Below, in pieces: positions 10,862 to 23,212 of a stretch of 64,000 nucleotides of DNA. Numbering within the stretch: position 1 is the first letter of the stretch; the number at the start of each line of letters is the position of its first letter. A program made the position numbers and the translations under genes. The stretch covers positions 1,674,001 through 1,738,000 of the forward strand of contig JADNRZ010000004.1 in the NCBI GenBank assembly GCA_015501605.1. The letters run 5' to 3'. This DNA comes from Panaeolus papilionaceus (taxonomy: Eukaryota > Basidiomycota > Agaricomycetes > Agaricales). The notes below the pieces were generated by a model. The model was not told the DNA's origin. It worked only from the letters and a program-made list of their open reading frames with translations, and made no database searches.

Positions 10862-11615
10862 GTGCCTTAAGCAGATTTTTGCCTCGTTTTTGACTTCATC
10901 ACATGCATTGATAACAGGCATATTCCGTAGTTTATCCTTTCGTATAATCGTATAGAAACATTTCTCCGTAGTACAATGGTAATTACATCCAGGCCTTGCA
11001 TTTACATCCCCTTTTGGGAGACTCATTCCCTGGATTCTCTTCGCTTATCTGTCTCCTCATCTCCTCACCATCCTTATCTCTCTCTCCCTTTGTCTTCGCA
11101 CTGATCCTTATCCCTCTCTCTCTCCCTTTGTCTCCGCACCGATCCTTATCCCTCTCTCTCTCTTTGTCTTCACACCGATCCTTATCCCTCTCTCTCCGTT
11201 TCTTCACCAATCCTAATCTCCTCTCCCTAGTCTTCTCACCACCCCTTTACCATATACCCAAACTCGCCCCCTCTCTATTGTTACATACACCTTCTTCGAC
11301 TTAAGTGTTATGTCGTAGTAGATTTTCTTGGTGCTTTTTATCAATAGATCATAATTTTCGTTGTAAAATGACTTCGGGTGTGATGAGTGTGACTGGAGTC
11401 ATGTAACTGTGAGCAGTGACAATCAATTAATATTCCTTATATTACTTATCTATACCTTCAAAGTCCGACGTTTGTGCCGTGAAAGCCGTTTTCAGACTCC
11501 AACAGCATAATCTTTTTGTAGCCTTTTATCAAAGTAGTAACGAAACTTTTGAAATATTGACCTTCTATTCTTTACAATGTAAACATTAAAAGATGTTTGA
11601 CATGTTCATACCCTG
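10862..11615. other. Non-coding, with pyrimidine-rich 38 bp repeats
   Basis: From about 11060 to 11215 the plus strand is almost pure C/T, with several degenerate units of about 38 bp. These are built around CCTTATCCCTCTCTCTC and separated by CACCGAT. Open frames here are composition artefacts. The rest is AT-rich and holds no recognisable gene. Confidence 0.7.
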
Positions 11616-11617
11616 CT

Positions 11618-11812
11618 GCATTAAGCGCTCAAAAATGTTTGCAAACTTGTGGTAGGCGCGCAAGGAATGTTGAAGAAGATGAACAGGTTATGAAAGATGT
11701 TCAATGTTCAATGTAAGCGCCGAAAAGATGTTTGGACTTTGAATGTAAGCGCCCAAAAGATGTTTGCAAATTAACTTACATTTCTCAGTAGACGCCCAAA
11801 AGTGTTTAGATT
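11618..11812. repeat. Degenerate AAGCGCCCAAAAGATGTTTG repeats
   Basis: At least four imperfect copies of a motif of about 22 bp occur near 11620, 11714, 11745 and 11790. The core reads AGCGCCCAAAAGATGTTTG with substitutions, and spacing is irregular. No coding function is apparent. Confidence 0.6.
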
Positions 11813-13632
11813 CATCATGTAGTTACAAAAGTTTAGATAGACTACTAAAAATACTTGAAATGAAAGGACCAAATAATATTTGTGCAAACGGCGCACCATA
11901 TACCATGGCCTCCACATCCCAACCTGCTCTGGAAATGTCCAGTTCCACAAGACTTCCCAATATCGACGGGGACAATGTGAGTAGCTTTTACCAAAAAGAA
12001 AGGATGTTCATCGGCCCTCGCTGCAATATCAGCTTCTGGACATGGTCTTCGGAGAATAGCTGACTTGGCCAGAATACATGTTCAAATCCTTCCACACATA
12101 TTAGTCGCCGTTACCAATAAACAACACATCCAGTGGAGAGCCCACGGGTGCCTGAGGCTCAAGCAAACAAGGTGTGGAGAGGTCAAGTTGGATCTGTCGC
12201 AACCTAGTCTAAGTCTACGTCGGTTCTGGGTCTACTACTGGGTCACATGGGGGTGGCAACTCCCCCTATTCGACCAGTGAGCGCGACGCAAGGACCCGAC
12301 TTTTAATATTCTCCATAACTTGGGCATTACTTCCATCTTCTTCCTGCTCTTCACAATAAACAGTGTCCCATTTAATCTGACCCAGAATCAGGTTCTTCAG
12401 AGATCAAAGAACAGCATTGCTAAATAGAGTGTCAAGACCTCTCCTTTCGATTGCTAGATCAATTTTCGACAATGAGGGTTCGACCAGGCAGTGCATGACT
12501 CCCAATGGTATCAAATCGAGTAAGTGGGAAATCAACATTGTACGGCTGCTGATATGGAGGTGCAGCTGAAAGTGGTTGGGAAACAATTGTTGAATGAGAG
12601 TCAACAGATTTATCTCATTGTCGCATTTGTCAACGCTTCTGCCAGGATTGAAAATGAAAGCCTTAACGGTTTGAACATATTTTGGAAATGTAGTTGAGGG
12701 GGCAGGTTCACCAGGCAATAAGTAGAGGAGATGTCAAAGTTGTCAGTCCCTCTGTTCATTGAGGCTGTTGGTGGTTTTAAACGAGACTCAGAGCTGCCAG
12801 GATATGCTGTACTAGTCCTTGCATACCAATGCACAATTTGAGAGATTCTTGGTATGTGGTTCTACTTTTGAGGCTGAGAGCATCAGTAAAAGTTCTGAAA
12901 GTTGTTTTTTAGTTTCAGCTCCGACAATTACATAACAACTCTTTGTAGGGTGATATGGGGATACAATGCAATGCAATACGATGTTTTCCTGATATAGGTT
13001 GGCGATTGTGGGACCACCTTGGCTTCGTTCATATCTGGAGCGTGCAGTTTAGCAGAATGCAGGTCTCAATGCTACAATCGTAGTTACACACATTTGTCCG
13101 GGTTGCCTTTCAGCTAACTAATGGTTCATCAAATATCATTCTGTACAATGTTCATCTAATGATGCCACCAATCACACAAGAGATGTCATCTTCTCGTAAT
13201 ATCTTGCAGTACCTCCAACATCATGGCATGAATATGGTAGCATGATGGCCAAATGTTCATGAAACTACATATTCCGAAGCCCGGAATATCCCTGTACAAT
13301 TGCTTCAATTCTGATGGCAATCATATATCCCCCTCTACACCAACTTACTAATGAACTGTTTCCCTGTTTTGTTATCCTGTCAGACGGTCGCAGATGCTGC
13401 TGAGGCCGAACGCCTATGCGGTTGATCTGTTGTGGCTGACAGAGCTGAGTGTGATAAAAGAAAGGTCACCTGAGTCTTGACCCATTAAATAGATATTGTA
13501 TTGTAGACAAGTGAATGATAATCGACGCAATAGTAAATTACAGGTGCTTCAACACGACATGAGAATGACCATGTTAGAGGGCTTTGGGTGAGAGTGATGC
13601 AAAGGGACAATGCGGTAACCCTTGGCGAGGTC
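11813..13632. other. No convincing gene
   Basis: Short frames occur on both strands. One begins MASTSQPALEMSSS at about 11905 and ends at a possible GTGAGT donor near 11976, which might be a stray first exon. None could be extended by splicing. The region looks like decayed intergenic or transposon sequence. Confidence 0.4.
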
Positions 13633-14240
13633 TCATACTGCCATCTGGGATCCTGGTGGCAAAAACGAGATGACCATGCACATGGCCCAAAAGATGCCCC
13701 AGGTACAGGGCAGAGAGTTGGAGTCGGTAAAAGAATTAATTAAATAGGTAACGGGAGGGAGATAAGCAAAGGAGAAATTCTGGACCACTCGAGACTTTCC
13801 AGGAGTAGCTTTTGGGATGATGGAGATAGGAGACGACTGAAATGGGCCGAAAGCTGAAAGCAAGTCGGCCCATTTTGCTGAGCCAATGTAGCGACCCTTT
13901 TGGATCTCATCTGTGACAATGGAGAGAAACTCGGAGAGCTGGGCATCCACCAAGGGGCGGTTGACTTGATGAGCGGGGCGATTTGAGTAGAGTAAAGAAT
14001 CCAGTGATGTCACGCCGGTCTGTGTTGAATCATGTATTGACTGTGAGATCGGCTAGTCATTGAACTCGGCAGGTAACTTGGATGGGGAGATGGTGGGTGT
14101 GGCACTCGCACTTGTGGGACTGTAGGTGTTCTGGGGAGCGGGAGAGATGAATGGTTCAAGGCGGCTGCTGCTGGTGCTGGAGGTAGTGGTCGGGCCAATG
14201 GCGTTCCCATTTTATAGTGATGTTGGAGAAACGAGGACAC
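13633..14240 (-). pseudogene. Reverse transcriptase fragment of a retroelement
   Basis: The main minus-strand frame (126 codons) contains FGPFQSSPISIIPKATPGK, then SRVVQNFSF, then LPCTWGIFW and LPPGSQMAV. This order matches the N-terminal fingers of the RT-like proteins common in Agaricomycetes (a SSPLSLVPK-like motif, a RLVQDFS-like motif, and a CTWG and PPGSQ region just before the first catalytic Asp). The frame ends before the palm motifs, so the catalytic YxDD is missing. A Pro/Ser-rich minus frame (14010-14240) precedes it. It is a truncated remnant. The exact retroelement class is uncertain. Confidence 0.55.
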
Positions 14241-14998
14241 TTCCTGGTATGGAAGGTGTTGTGGATAGTGACGAAGTGGGTGGGGGGACTGAGATAGCCA
14301 TATTCAGGACTCCGTGCGGTGTAGCAACAAACCAAACTTATGAAAATAAAAGATATTCATTAGTGAGGGGGAGGTGTAAACAGGTATGAAATCACGTACC
14401 GGCGTCAGCCTCATGATAAACCTATCAGCTCCTGACACCAGGAGCGAAGCGTGTAAAGCTTCATCACATCTGTATGCGCAGGGAGGGACTGCCCCGAATG
14501 GCCATGAGGTGCCATGCACGTCGTTGTTACCCTTGGTAGATGGGGAGGTCCCCCCTGTGTACCTGCAGCCCACCCCAGAACTTCCGAAACATTTCAACCC
14601 ACTGATCCCGCCAACTAGCTTCGCCCATCACATTCGCCCCACTCAAGACACTTTGAGCCGTTTCTCGTTGACTTTTTGTTGGATGGTAATTTTAAAAGAA
14701 AAGATACGGTATATTAAGTTTCCAATGGAGTAGTTTTTCGCTGAAACCAAGGGAGAGGGGAGGTCTAAGCTCGTACGTGGTGAGAGGGAAAGAGGAAAAA
14801 TCAAGTTCCTACTAATCATCACGTGCGTAGACCTTCCTCTTGGTCGCTAACCCTGGGACTGCCACCTTCCTGCCTGCTTTTTTGTCAATCATTTTCATAC
14901 TAAAAAATATCACAAAAAGGTGTCATTTAGCGGAATATGATGTACAATTGGTGCCAAAAATTGTAATGAAGGGCGCGTGGAGATTTGTAACATTTTAG
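14241..14998. other. No convincing gene
   Basis: Frames of about 95-115 codons exist on both strands (for example 14304-14597 and 14386-14733). They overlap each other and have no recognisable motifs or splice continuation. Confidence 0.4.
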
Positions 14999-16810
14999 CT
15001 AAGTGGCAGTGAATCGACAAATGTACGCAAAAACCTTCAGTATCTCGAAAGACATCCCCCCTCCAGCTTCCTGACATGCAAAAATCAGTCGTTCCATGGC
15101 CATTCGTTGCAGGTCAGAACTCATGGAGAGCGGTTCATCTATTTTTTCGACGCAGTCGTATCCTTCCTTTAGGAGGACTTTCAGTGTTGGCAAGAGGTTG
15201 GGATTATTTGCAGCCAGGTAGGCCTCAAGAGTCATTCCTGGGGTTGGAGGCGGCGCCTTTGCAGCTCTGAGATGCTCGGTCGATATTAGTGATGCAGAAG
15301 AACTGCCGCCTGTGTGTGGAGGAGGAGCGAGTGGGGGCAAATGGTGAGTAGTTGATGGAGCAGTCGAAGAGCCTGATGCGGTCGTGAGCCTATTTCTAAC
15401 ACTTGCACGCAAGCGACTCTTGATGGGAGCAGGCACAGAGGTAGTCGAAGAGGATGATGCAAATTGTGAAGCATTCACAACACCCCCGGCTCGAGGTCCT
15501 GTACGCTTAATGAAGACTGGTTTATCTTTTTCTTTCTCGACGCTTCGCTTTTCGTCTTCAATTTCCTGTTGAAAGAGATTACACTGAGAACAATATCAAA
15601 CAGATTAACATGACCCAATACCTTGAGGCCCTCAGGGCGAAGATGATTACGATGTATGCCGCGAGTGAAGGGCCCAACCCAAGAGAGTGCTTCTTCAGCC
15701 TTTTCATGTTGAACAAAGTAATAGGGGAAAGCTACAGTGGCGATCAAAAGTATTGCACGTGATTGACACCCATATTATCTCCACAACGACACAAGATATC
15801 AACATGATTTAAATTGTATTTTGTTAAATGGATGTTAAGGTGTAAATTCTGTATGTGAAATATATAAAAAGATTAATCTATGAGAAGTGAGTGAGTGTAG
15901 ACCAAAAATGCGACTTTTCACCTCTGGGAAGGAGATACAAGAAAAATCTGAAAATATTATGGGAGGTAGGCCTGCTTAATCTAAGAATACCATAATTTAA
16001 ATCTCGAGAATTGATAGAGAGAGTTTCTCAAAAGACGCTAATCATTGAGGGGACTTTTTGAAGATTTGGGTGCAAACACTGCCAAATTCAGCAGAATTTT
16101 CAAAAAGTCCCCTCAATGATTAGCGTCTTTTGAGAAACTCTCTCTATCAATTCTCGAGATTTAAATTATGGTATTCTTAGATTAAGCAGGCCTACCTCCC
16201 ATAATATTTTCAGATTTTTCTTGTATCTCCTTCCCAGAGGTGAAAAGTCGCATTTTTGGTCTACACTCACTCACTTCTCATAGATTAATCTTTTTATATA
16301 TTTCACATACAGAATTTACACCTTAACATCCATTTAACAAAATACAATTTAAATCATGTTGATATCTTGTGTCGTTGTGGAGATAATATGGGTGTCAATC
16401 ACGTGCAATACTTTTGATCGCCACTGTATCTTGAGCTAAAATAATAATTAACCAAAGACACCCTTTTAAATGCAGAAGACCTACAGCAGCTTTTATCACC
16501 TCAATGCCATCCTTCTGTTCTGCGAACTCTTTTTGGCCTTTGACATTCAAGCGCAGCTCAGCAACTAAAACACGCTACACAGCGACACTTGAGCTAGGCA
16601 GACAATGAATCAAAAAAGATTACTTGCGCGGATTTCTTGACACTTTTTGAGATTATTGGCGAGTCCTAAACATTCCATCATTTTTCTGAAGTGTGTACCT
16701 TCTCTTGGCTGTACAGAATATGTTAGCACCAATGTTTACAGAGAAATGAGGGACATCACCAGATTACGAAGTGGGGGGATGTATGGCTCAGCCCCGGATT
16801 GGATGATCAT
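14999..16810 (-). pseudogene. Orphan 300-residue gene disrupted by a MITE in exon 4
   Basis: Five exons (16810-16760, 16708-16624, 16564-16485, then 16435-16427 plus 15732-15622 around the MITE, and 15565-14999) join in perfect phase into exactly 300 codons once the MITE and one TA copy are ignored. The start ATG at 16810 follows a pyrimidine-rich leader. The middle part includes KGQKEFAEQKDGIEVIKAA and YYFVQHEKAEEALSWVGPF. The last exon is Ser/Thr/Pro-rich, then helical. I recognise no family. The element sits inside the Ile codon ATA of exon 4, after residue pair LK. No other stop or frameshift is present, so the gene was functional until very recently unless the MITE is removed from the mRNA. 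As it stands the insertion should truncate the protein. Confidence 0.75.
15733..16428. mobile_element. Fold-back MITE, Tc1/mariner-type, 692 bp
   Basis: The arms at 15735-16062 and 16099-16426 are reverse complements over 328 bp. I compared them in full and found no mismatch or gap. They surround a 36 bp loop (16063-16098). The element begins CAGTGGCGATCAAAAG and is flanked by TA at 15733-15734 and 16427-16428, the target duplication of Tc1/mariner elements. There is no internal open frame, so it must have been moved by a transposase elsewhere. Identical arms and an otherwise intact host gene both indicate a very recent insertion. Confidence 0.92.
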
Positions 16811-17886
16811 GGTAAAGGCAGATAAAAGAAAGAATGAAAGGGCGTTGGTGGTGAATTGAAGGACACGTTCGTCTTTTATCAGGGTTTGGGGAGACTCGGA
16901 TCCGGCCAGACGCACTCACACAACGCCACTGTGACAGACCAGGATTCATGGTGATAAAGGTTAAGTGATGGGGAGGTGAATTAGATGGAATGTGTGTTTG
17001 AATAGTGTTCAGAACGCAGAAATCTCGAAAAAGGAATTTCGTCTGTGGTATGGTGAAATGTTCTCATGAGAAGGTCGAACATTGCGATTAAATCACAAAT
17101 AATGTTGTCAATCTAGTCCACGTCGAGCGCAATATGTCAATAAGAGAACAAGAAGAGTAATTTCAACCAACCAAATCATGGGCACACATCTGACGAGTCA
17201 TAAAGAACAACAACACAAGTGATTCTTGGGTATACCGTTGGAGTGGGACGGGCAACATGTATAGGTAAATGGAAATAAATCTGACACGACGCAAAGTACG
17301 TCTCTGGTAAGAATTCCAATCAATTTAATACCTTTGTTATCATGCCCAAATGCATAAATAATATTCCAAGGAAACCAAGTAGAGCAATAATTTAAGACGG
17401 TCGCAAGGATGGACAAGGGACGCAGTCACCGTGATGATGGTTGAGAAGAGCTGGGGTGAACTTCGGCCTTGGAACTCTCAGGCCTTGGAAGTTGGAACTC
17501 TCACAGCTGGCCCTGACCTGCCAGTGACCCACAATTCAAAGCTACTTCTGCGTCCGTAGATATCGAGTCCCGTGCAGAGAAATGCTGTTTAGCAGATAAT
17601 GGGCATCCTCACAACCAACACAACTCACACTTCGACACACACTCTTACTTATCATTATCTTTTTATCCTTCATTTTTTTCTGCAACTCCTACTCTCGCTG
17701 GTGATCCAATCGTCTGCGTCGCCAGTTGAATATGAATCGAGAGCTCCATTTGACTATCTAAGTTTTTCATGGACCATAAATCAAATTATTCAAATCTCGA
17801 AAATCCACCTGCCACCACCGTCATATCCATCATTCATCTGGCACTCGTGACAGTTGCAATCTAAGTGCAATCTAAGGTATATTGCG
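16811..17886. other. Intergenic between the MITE-split gene and the Plavaka gene
   Basis: No supported gene. A short plus frame at 17599-17850 starts with a hydrophobic stretch (LFILHFFLQLLLSLVIQ) that could imitate a signal peptide. It has no other support. At 17462-17500 the sequence CCTTGGAACTCTCA is nearly duplicated. Confidence 0.4.
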
Positions 17887-20800
17887 TTAAAGGTCACCGT
17901 AGTCAAAATCTGAGTCCAAGTCTGACTCTGAACCAAGTTCGTCCGAGTCTGAGCCACTATGAGCCATATCATCAGCATCATCGTCACTGTCATTACCCTC
18001 TTCCTCATCGTCGTGATCTTCCAAGTCCTCTCCGTCCAAATTTGGTTTGTCCGAATAAAGATCAGCGTCATCGACCTCCATATCTTCTGTCAAAGACTCG
18101 ATCGCATGCGGCCTGCTGTTTGCAGGTCCGACTCCCTGTTCGTGGTCTGCTGGTGCGGCTTGTGGCCCCGAAGGTTGGGAGCGATTTGACGTATCCATGG
18201 AATATGACTGGTGGCCTAATCCCAAACCGAGATAACGCATAAACATATCTCGGTCGACAAATCTATGTTTAAGGGTTATATAAGCATCTGAATCAAGCAA
18301 TAGAATGTTGTTTCTTACTTTCCGACATAATAATTCTTCCATTTATTGAGTGCTTCCTCCCTCATAAGTTGCCGTCCTCGAAAAGTTGCTTGATGTGGGC
18401 CGGGAAACGAGTTGTGATCTTTTAATCCGTCATGGAATGCAGGGATAAGATGGCAAGCTCGTAGAACCAATGAGGGATTGAGACACCCATATGCAAACTT
18501 GTCGTTGCTCGGGGGAAATTGGACTTTTGGGAGCTGTACCTGTGATGTGGTTCCGGAACTGCTAGTAGGTTCTTCAGCCGGTTGAAGCCAGCGCACCCAG
18601 AGGAAGTGAAGAGTTTGAAAGGACACATTCTTTGACTTTGAGCCAATATGTTGGAAGTCGACATGGAAGATTCCCAATACAGCTGCGTACCAGAATGGAA
18701 TGTGTTGTCCGCCCTCGGGGGCAACGGTTATGATGTAAGGGTGTGAGCGCGGATTGATGACATCATAGTCGCGTCTGAGGTCATATGTCGTGTGGTTAAC
18801 TCTCGCAGTATGATGTTCGTAGATGATATTGTTCCTGATCCTGATGGTATCCCGGTCCTGTTCAGAGAAGCCATCTGACTGTGATGTGACGCGAGAGAGT
18901 ATGTGCTCTTGTAGCTTAGGAATGAAGTCCTAGAGAGATTTGTCAATTAAAGCGTGTAATGGTTCGTGTGGACTCAAGCATAAATTTACCTCGAGCGAAG
19001 GAGTGACATTCCCTCCCACTAGCTCAAAGATTGATATTGGCATATTTCGTGATTCCGATATCGAGAACCGTCCCTCTAATTTGGCACTCGTATTGAGTTC
19101 TTGCTCCTCGTGGCGTTCGTCTGCGTGCAAAACCTCCTTCCTAATATGCTTCTTTCCGACTTGTACCATTGCATGCTTTTTATTGGTCACGCTGTAGAAT
19201 TGCTTTATTACGCGGTGCTGAACTTCCCCCTACATCGTGTTTTGAGCATCACCTGATATCCTCATACCAGAATTAAAGCCTACCAACTGAGAAGAGTATG
19301 AATCTGATGTGCCGAAGGTACGGATGGATTCAACATAATCACCAAGGAAGTGCATCTTGACAGTGCAGATGTTCAGGGTTTTCGGGCGTTTGCTCATGTT
19401 TGGCACTGGGGCTTATGGAAGGAAGGTAAGTTTGAGGAAAATGCGAGGTGAGACTCGTTGAAAACTAACCTATATTGGGCTCAAGATGTTGGCCAGCAGC
19501 AGCAGCAGCATCTCTCCTGGCACGAGCAGCCACTTCCTTTGGCAGCTCTGTGGTCTGAAATGCCATACATGTCGTCTCTCGAAAGCGGCGAAGCTGGATC
19601 CCAAGTTCTGTTGTCACCTCTTGAAGAAGAGAGATTGACTGATCCGTCTGCATGCGCAGTTTTGCAAGCGCGTGCCATTCTGCCATGCAATGGAGCAGTT
19701 CCATGAGCCGTTGATTGTGGGGTTCCTCCAGAAGACCTTCAAATGCAGGGAGAGCGCACTTAAAGAGTAGTGAGATATAGGTCCACGTTTACGCAGGTAG
19801 CCTAAACACCATACCTGAAGAAGATCTTCAAAGTCCCTACCTGCTAATTTCTTCATCTCTGAAGAGTTAGCAGAAAACGTACGAATGGTTCCATGACCAA
19901 ATGTCGGGATAGCAGCAAACCTAGAAAAGGAATATATTGAAATCCAATGCTGTAGTGTGAGAAAAATAAATAAATAAAACTAACCTGGAATCCAGTTCAA
20001 GAACAAGCTTATCTGACCCAGCATCTGCGGCGTAAAGGAGCCTAATTAAATGGGAAAAAATGGTTTTCCAGACACCTAGTTCGAACTCGTGAAGGAGATC
20101 GACTACAAGCATCTGGGAAAGCTGAAAGTCCGGACCCAATCGGTCCATAAAAGCATTCTACAAAACACCATTAGAATAATTAAGCGAACGGTATAAAATG
20201 AGACGCACAATGGTCGGTACAGCCGAATATTCTTTAAGCAGGGCCTCAACATTAGCACTGGTGATGGGCTTGGCCTTTTTGTAGATCAAGTTGCGAGCCT
20301 TTACAACTTTTGCGGCGTGATAAACACGCTGCTCTTGACATCTGACCATATCTGCCTGGGTACCCAGTTGATCAAGGTCCTTCATCTTGACAAGGCACCG
20401 GGGACATGGACATGTGCCTTTGTCGCGAATGGTGGCCAAAAGCGCTCTGTTAAGCAATGTGTGAGTGGTATGATAATCTCACAAATGGGAGGTCGTCACA
20501 ATACTTTTCAGGGTAATCAGCTGAATACGTAAAGAGTCGAGGAAAGATTCGTCGCTCAATGCCATCAATGCATTTGACAACAAATCCATACTTATAGGCA
20601 CGTAAGAATTCATCATCGAGCAGTACCTTCCAAACCTCTTGCATCAACTCCCTCCTACAGTGCGTGAGGATTTGAGCCTTCTGACTTTTCCATTTAGGGT
20701 GGAACCCCTGAACAAATGTCTTGAACGATTCTGGAAGCTTAGGCGTCATGGTGTTAGATTTGGCTAACGGATATAGAGTCAGTTGTGGTGCACTCACTGA

Positions 20801-22195
20801 AGGGATGTATGCGAGATGGTGCATACCCCCCGCATCAGGTTGAGAGCGGATGTACTTTGAGAGGTTCCCGAGCATGAGATAGATGGGCCAAGCCTTTGCG
20901 TTTCCAAAATTTGTCAGGTGTGTGGCGTCAGAAGAAAACATGAGGGCGGCGACGACTTTCTCTCGACTGCATGTTGGATCATCGGGATCGGATGGTGATC
21001 TCAGGCGAACGTTGTCTGACTCAGCCAGGAATGCGTTTGAGGTGTAAATCTCCCTGAATATTCGCTCTTCTTTGCTGGTATTAGGGTTCCGACAGAAGAG
21101 CTTGAAGGGTGAATAATGAAGAAGATGAGCTAGAGGTCCTGTAAACGCCTCTTTAATCACAGATAATATGTTCCGGTATAGAAACCCCGGAACGCAGAAC
21201 GAGACTGCTTTTTGGCCTATCTGGCCAGAAGGAACGTCGATGTGGAGAGACCGTTTAATAAACTCGCTATGGAGCTGGGATTGGGAGATTTCTTGGTCGA
21301 GACGTCGGTTTTCCTGGTGGGCATCAAAACCCAGCAAATGATGGGGTTCAAATGTAGGTGAAAGCATCACATCATGGACGAGTTTGGTTACTTCTGCCTC
21401 CGATTTCGTGGTGTTGCCATTGTTTAGCCATTTCATGATGGAATGAACTGTGGAATTTTTGAATGGCCAATGATCAGGGAGAGAGCTTGCCGGAGTGTTA
21501 GAAGGTGACATTGCTGGACGAGCGGCCAAATCTTCCAACGATAGGAGAGAGTCTGGATCCACGGTGGGCCGATGGGGGTATTCGCGCCATACACCAAAGT
21601 TATTTAAGGCGGTACACAAGCGGTCTCTGACAATTAACAACACACGCTTTATCCGTGTTGGGACATCCTCATCGATAAACGATGTAGCCGATTCAGGTAG
21701 ATAATCGCGAAAGCGGAGGGGTAATTTGACTTCGCGGCATGGTCGGCCTGAGCGTGAAAGTCGGGGTGGTGGAACGGCGGGATCAGTGGTGCCAACATCG
21801 ATGTCAGCTGGCGCAGGCATTACAGCGTCAGTGGATGGCGGGTCTAGCCCCATAGAGCTGGAGGAAGGTAGGGGAGTGGTATGTGTTGGAACTGTAGATC
21901 CCGTTGCAAGCTAAATTGCAGGTAAAATGTCAATTCGCTGATATTCATTCAAAGTTAATCAGCTTCCCACCTGCATTTTCAACCGTTCTTTTCTTGACAT
22001 TTGATCCCGAGGAACCTTGGGGAGCAATGGGCCAAGGCCACTTGATTTGCGTTGTAGGTGGATTTTCTCCTTGAGCTTTGCTGTAACATCGCACAATTTC
22101 ATATGCTTCGTGAGATGAGATTGATTTGTAAACGTTCTCGGGCAACCAGTGACGCAGACGATTTGAGCACCAGGAAGAGGAGTAGACTCGGACAT
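17887..22195 (-). CDS. Plavaka-family transposase with N-terminal C2H2 finger, intact
   Basis: Ten exons (22195-21971, 21910-20505, 20446-20209, 20157-19985, 19920-19815, 19758-19470, 19411-19284, 19229-18990, 18929-18319, 18262-17887) join without a stop or phase error into 1263 residues. It begins with a C2H2 finger (CVTGCPRTFTNQSHLTKHMKLC), as in other Plavaka proteins. Family landmarks follow in order: FRDYLPES, FTYSADYPEK, then CPCPRC, the hallmark MLVVDLLHEFELGVWK, RFAAIPTFGHGTIRTFS with EMKKLAGRDFEDLLQ, and an acidic C terminus. Plavaka transposases are CACTA-related cut-and-paste enzymes widespread in Agaricomycetes. An open reading frame over ten exons suggests a young, possibly active copy. 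Terminal repeats were not found by eye. Confidence 0.9.
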
Positions 22196-23212
22196 GAGGA
22201 AAAAAACAAGAATTAAGAAGCAGGTAGTAAGTAAGATGTGTCCGAGTCGAAGCTTAAGTTGGGTTGATTTTGCAGAAGCCCAAAACCTGCTATGACGCAT
22301 TTTCTCTGAACGGGACTTGGAGGTCGTATCCAGAGGCGCCGCAGAAGAATTAAGGATATGGCTTGGGTCACGACAAGTACTAGTGGCTCTGAGGGTTAAA
22401 CGCACAGTGCACGCAGCGAGAGGCTCTGGAACCATGCACCGCGTGGGAGTTTCAGGGCAAGGCATTCGTTGGGCAAGTGTTCCCGATTACTGAAGTACTA
22501 TCATATTCTCTTTTTGTTCCTAAAGTCGCTCTAATTTTTGAGAACATTTTTAGCCGCATTCACTCTCTCCTTGTACAACGATACTCTCTAATTCAAGGCA
22601 TGTCAATTTTTTAGACAGACCCTGTGTTCAGCGCTGCGAGTTTAATACATCCGAGTCCGAAAATGTCTTGTGTGTGCTTGTGAGAAAGAACAGAGCTCCG
22701 AGTGGTGAGAACAGCTGCTGACACTCGCCTCCGAGTCAACTTTCGACGACCACCCACAACCACCTCACGTCTTGCTCAGCCGCTCCAAGAGCCATCCACA
22801 GTCGCAGTCGGTGGCCAATTATGTTGCAACATTGGATGTTGCGACTGCTGACTTTCATTTACTCACTCATAGGACCTCAGCACCTGGTAGGAGAAGCTGC
22901 TGCTAGCCCCCAATCGCGAACTCGCCACTATCGCTCGATCAACTCTCCGTTCATTATTTTACACACCTTTCAATTGTTCATTTTCTGGAGCCTTCAACAA
23001 CTCAAAGGTTTATCAGCAAACACATTGAACTCTGACCCGGAACCAATCCAGACTCGCTCGTCGCTTAGCGAATCATCCAGTTCAAGTTCAGAGGAGCATT
23101 GGAATGTGTGTGATGTGTTACCAAGTTTTCTATCAAATGCTCATGTTTTTGTATCTCAATTTAGATAATTAAAGAAGTTCTTGATAGGCCACCTGTTAAA
23201 CAATCAATCAAC
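22196..23212. other. Upstream region of the Plavaka gene, no supported gene
   Basis: A plus-strand frame at 22821-23168 (MLQHWMLRLLTFIYSLIGP...) is Ser-rich at its end and could be an unrecognised exon. Nothing supports it further. The left end of the Plavaka element may lie here but no terminal repeat was recognised. Confidence 0.35.

Noticed and set aside
10983..11304. Frames of Leu/Ser/Pro on plus and Arg/Glu/Asp/Lys on minus
   Set aside because: Both are translations of a C/T-rich tandem repeat and carry no protein signature.
22821..23168. Frame with an N-terminal hydrophobic stretch as a secreted protein
   Set aside because: The hydrophobic part has no clear cleavage region, and nothing in the rest supports a real gene.
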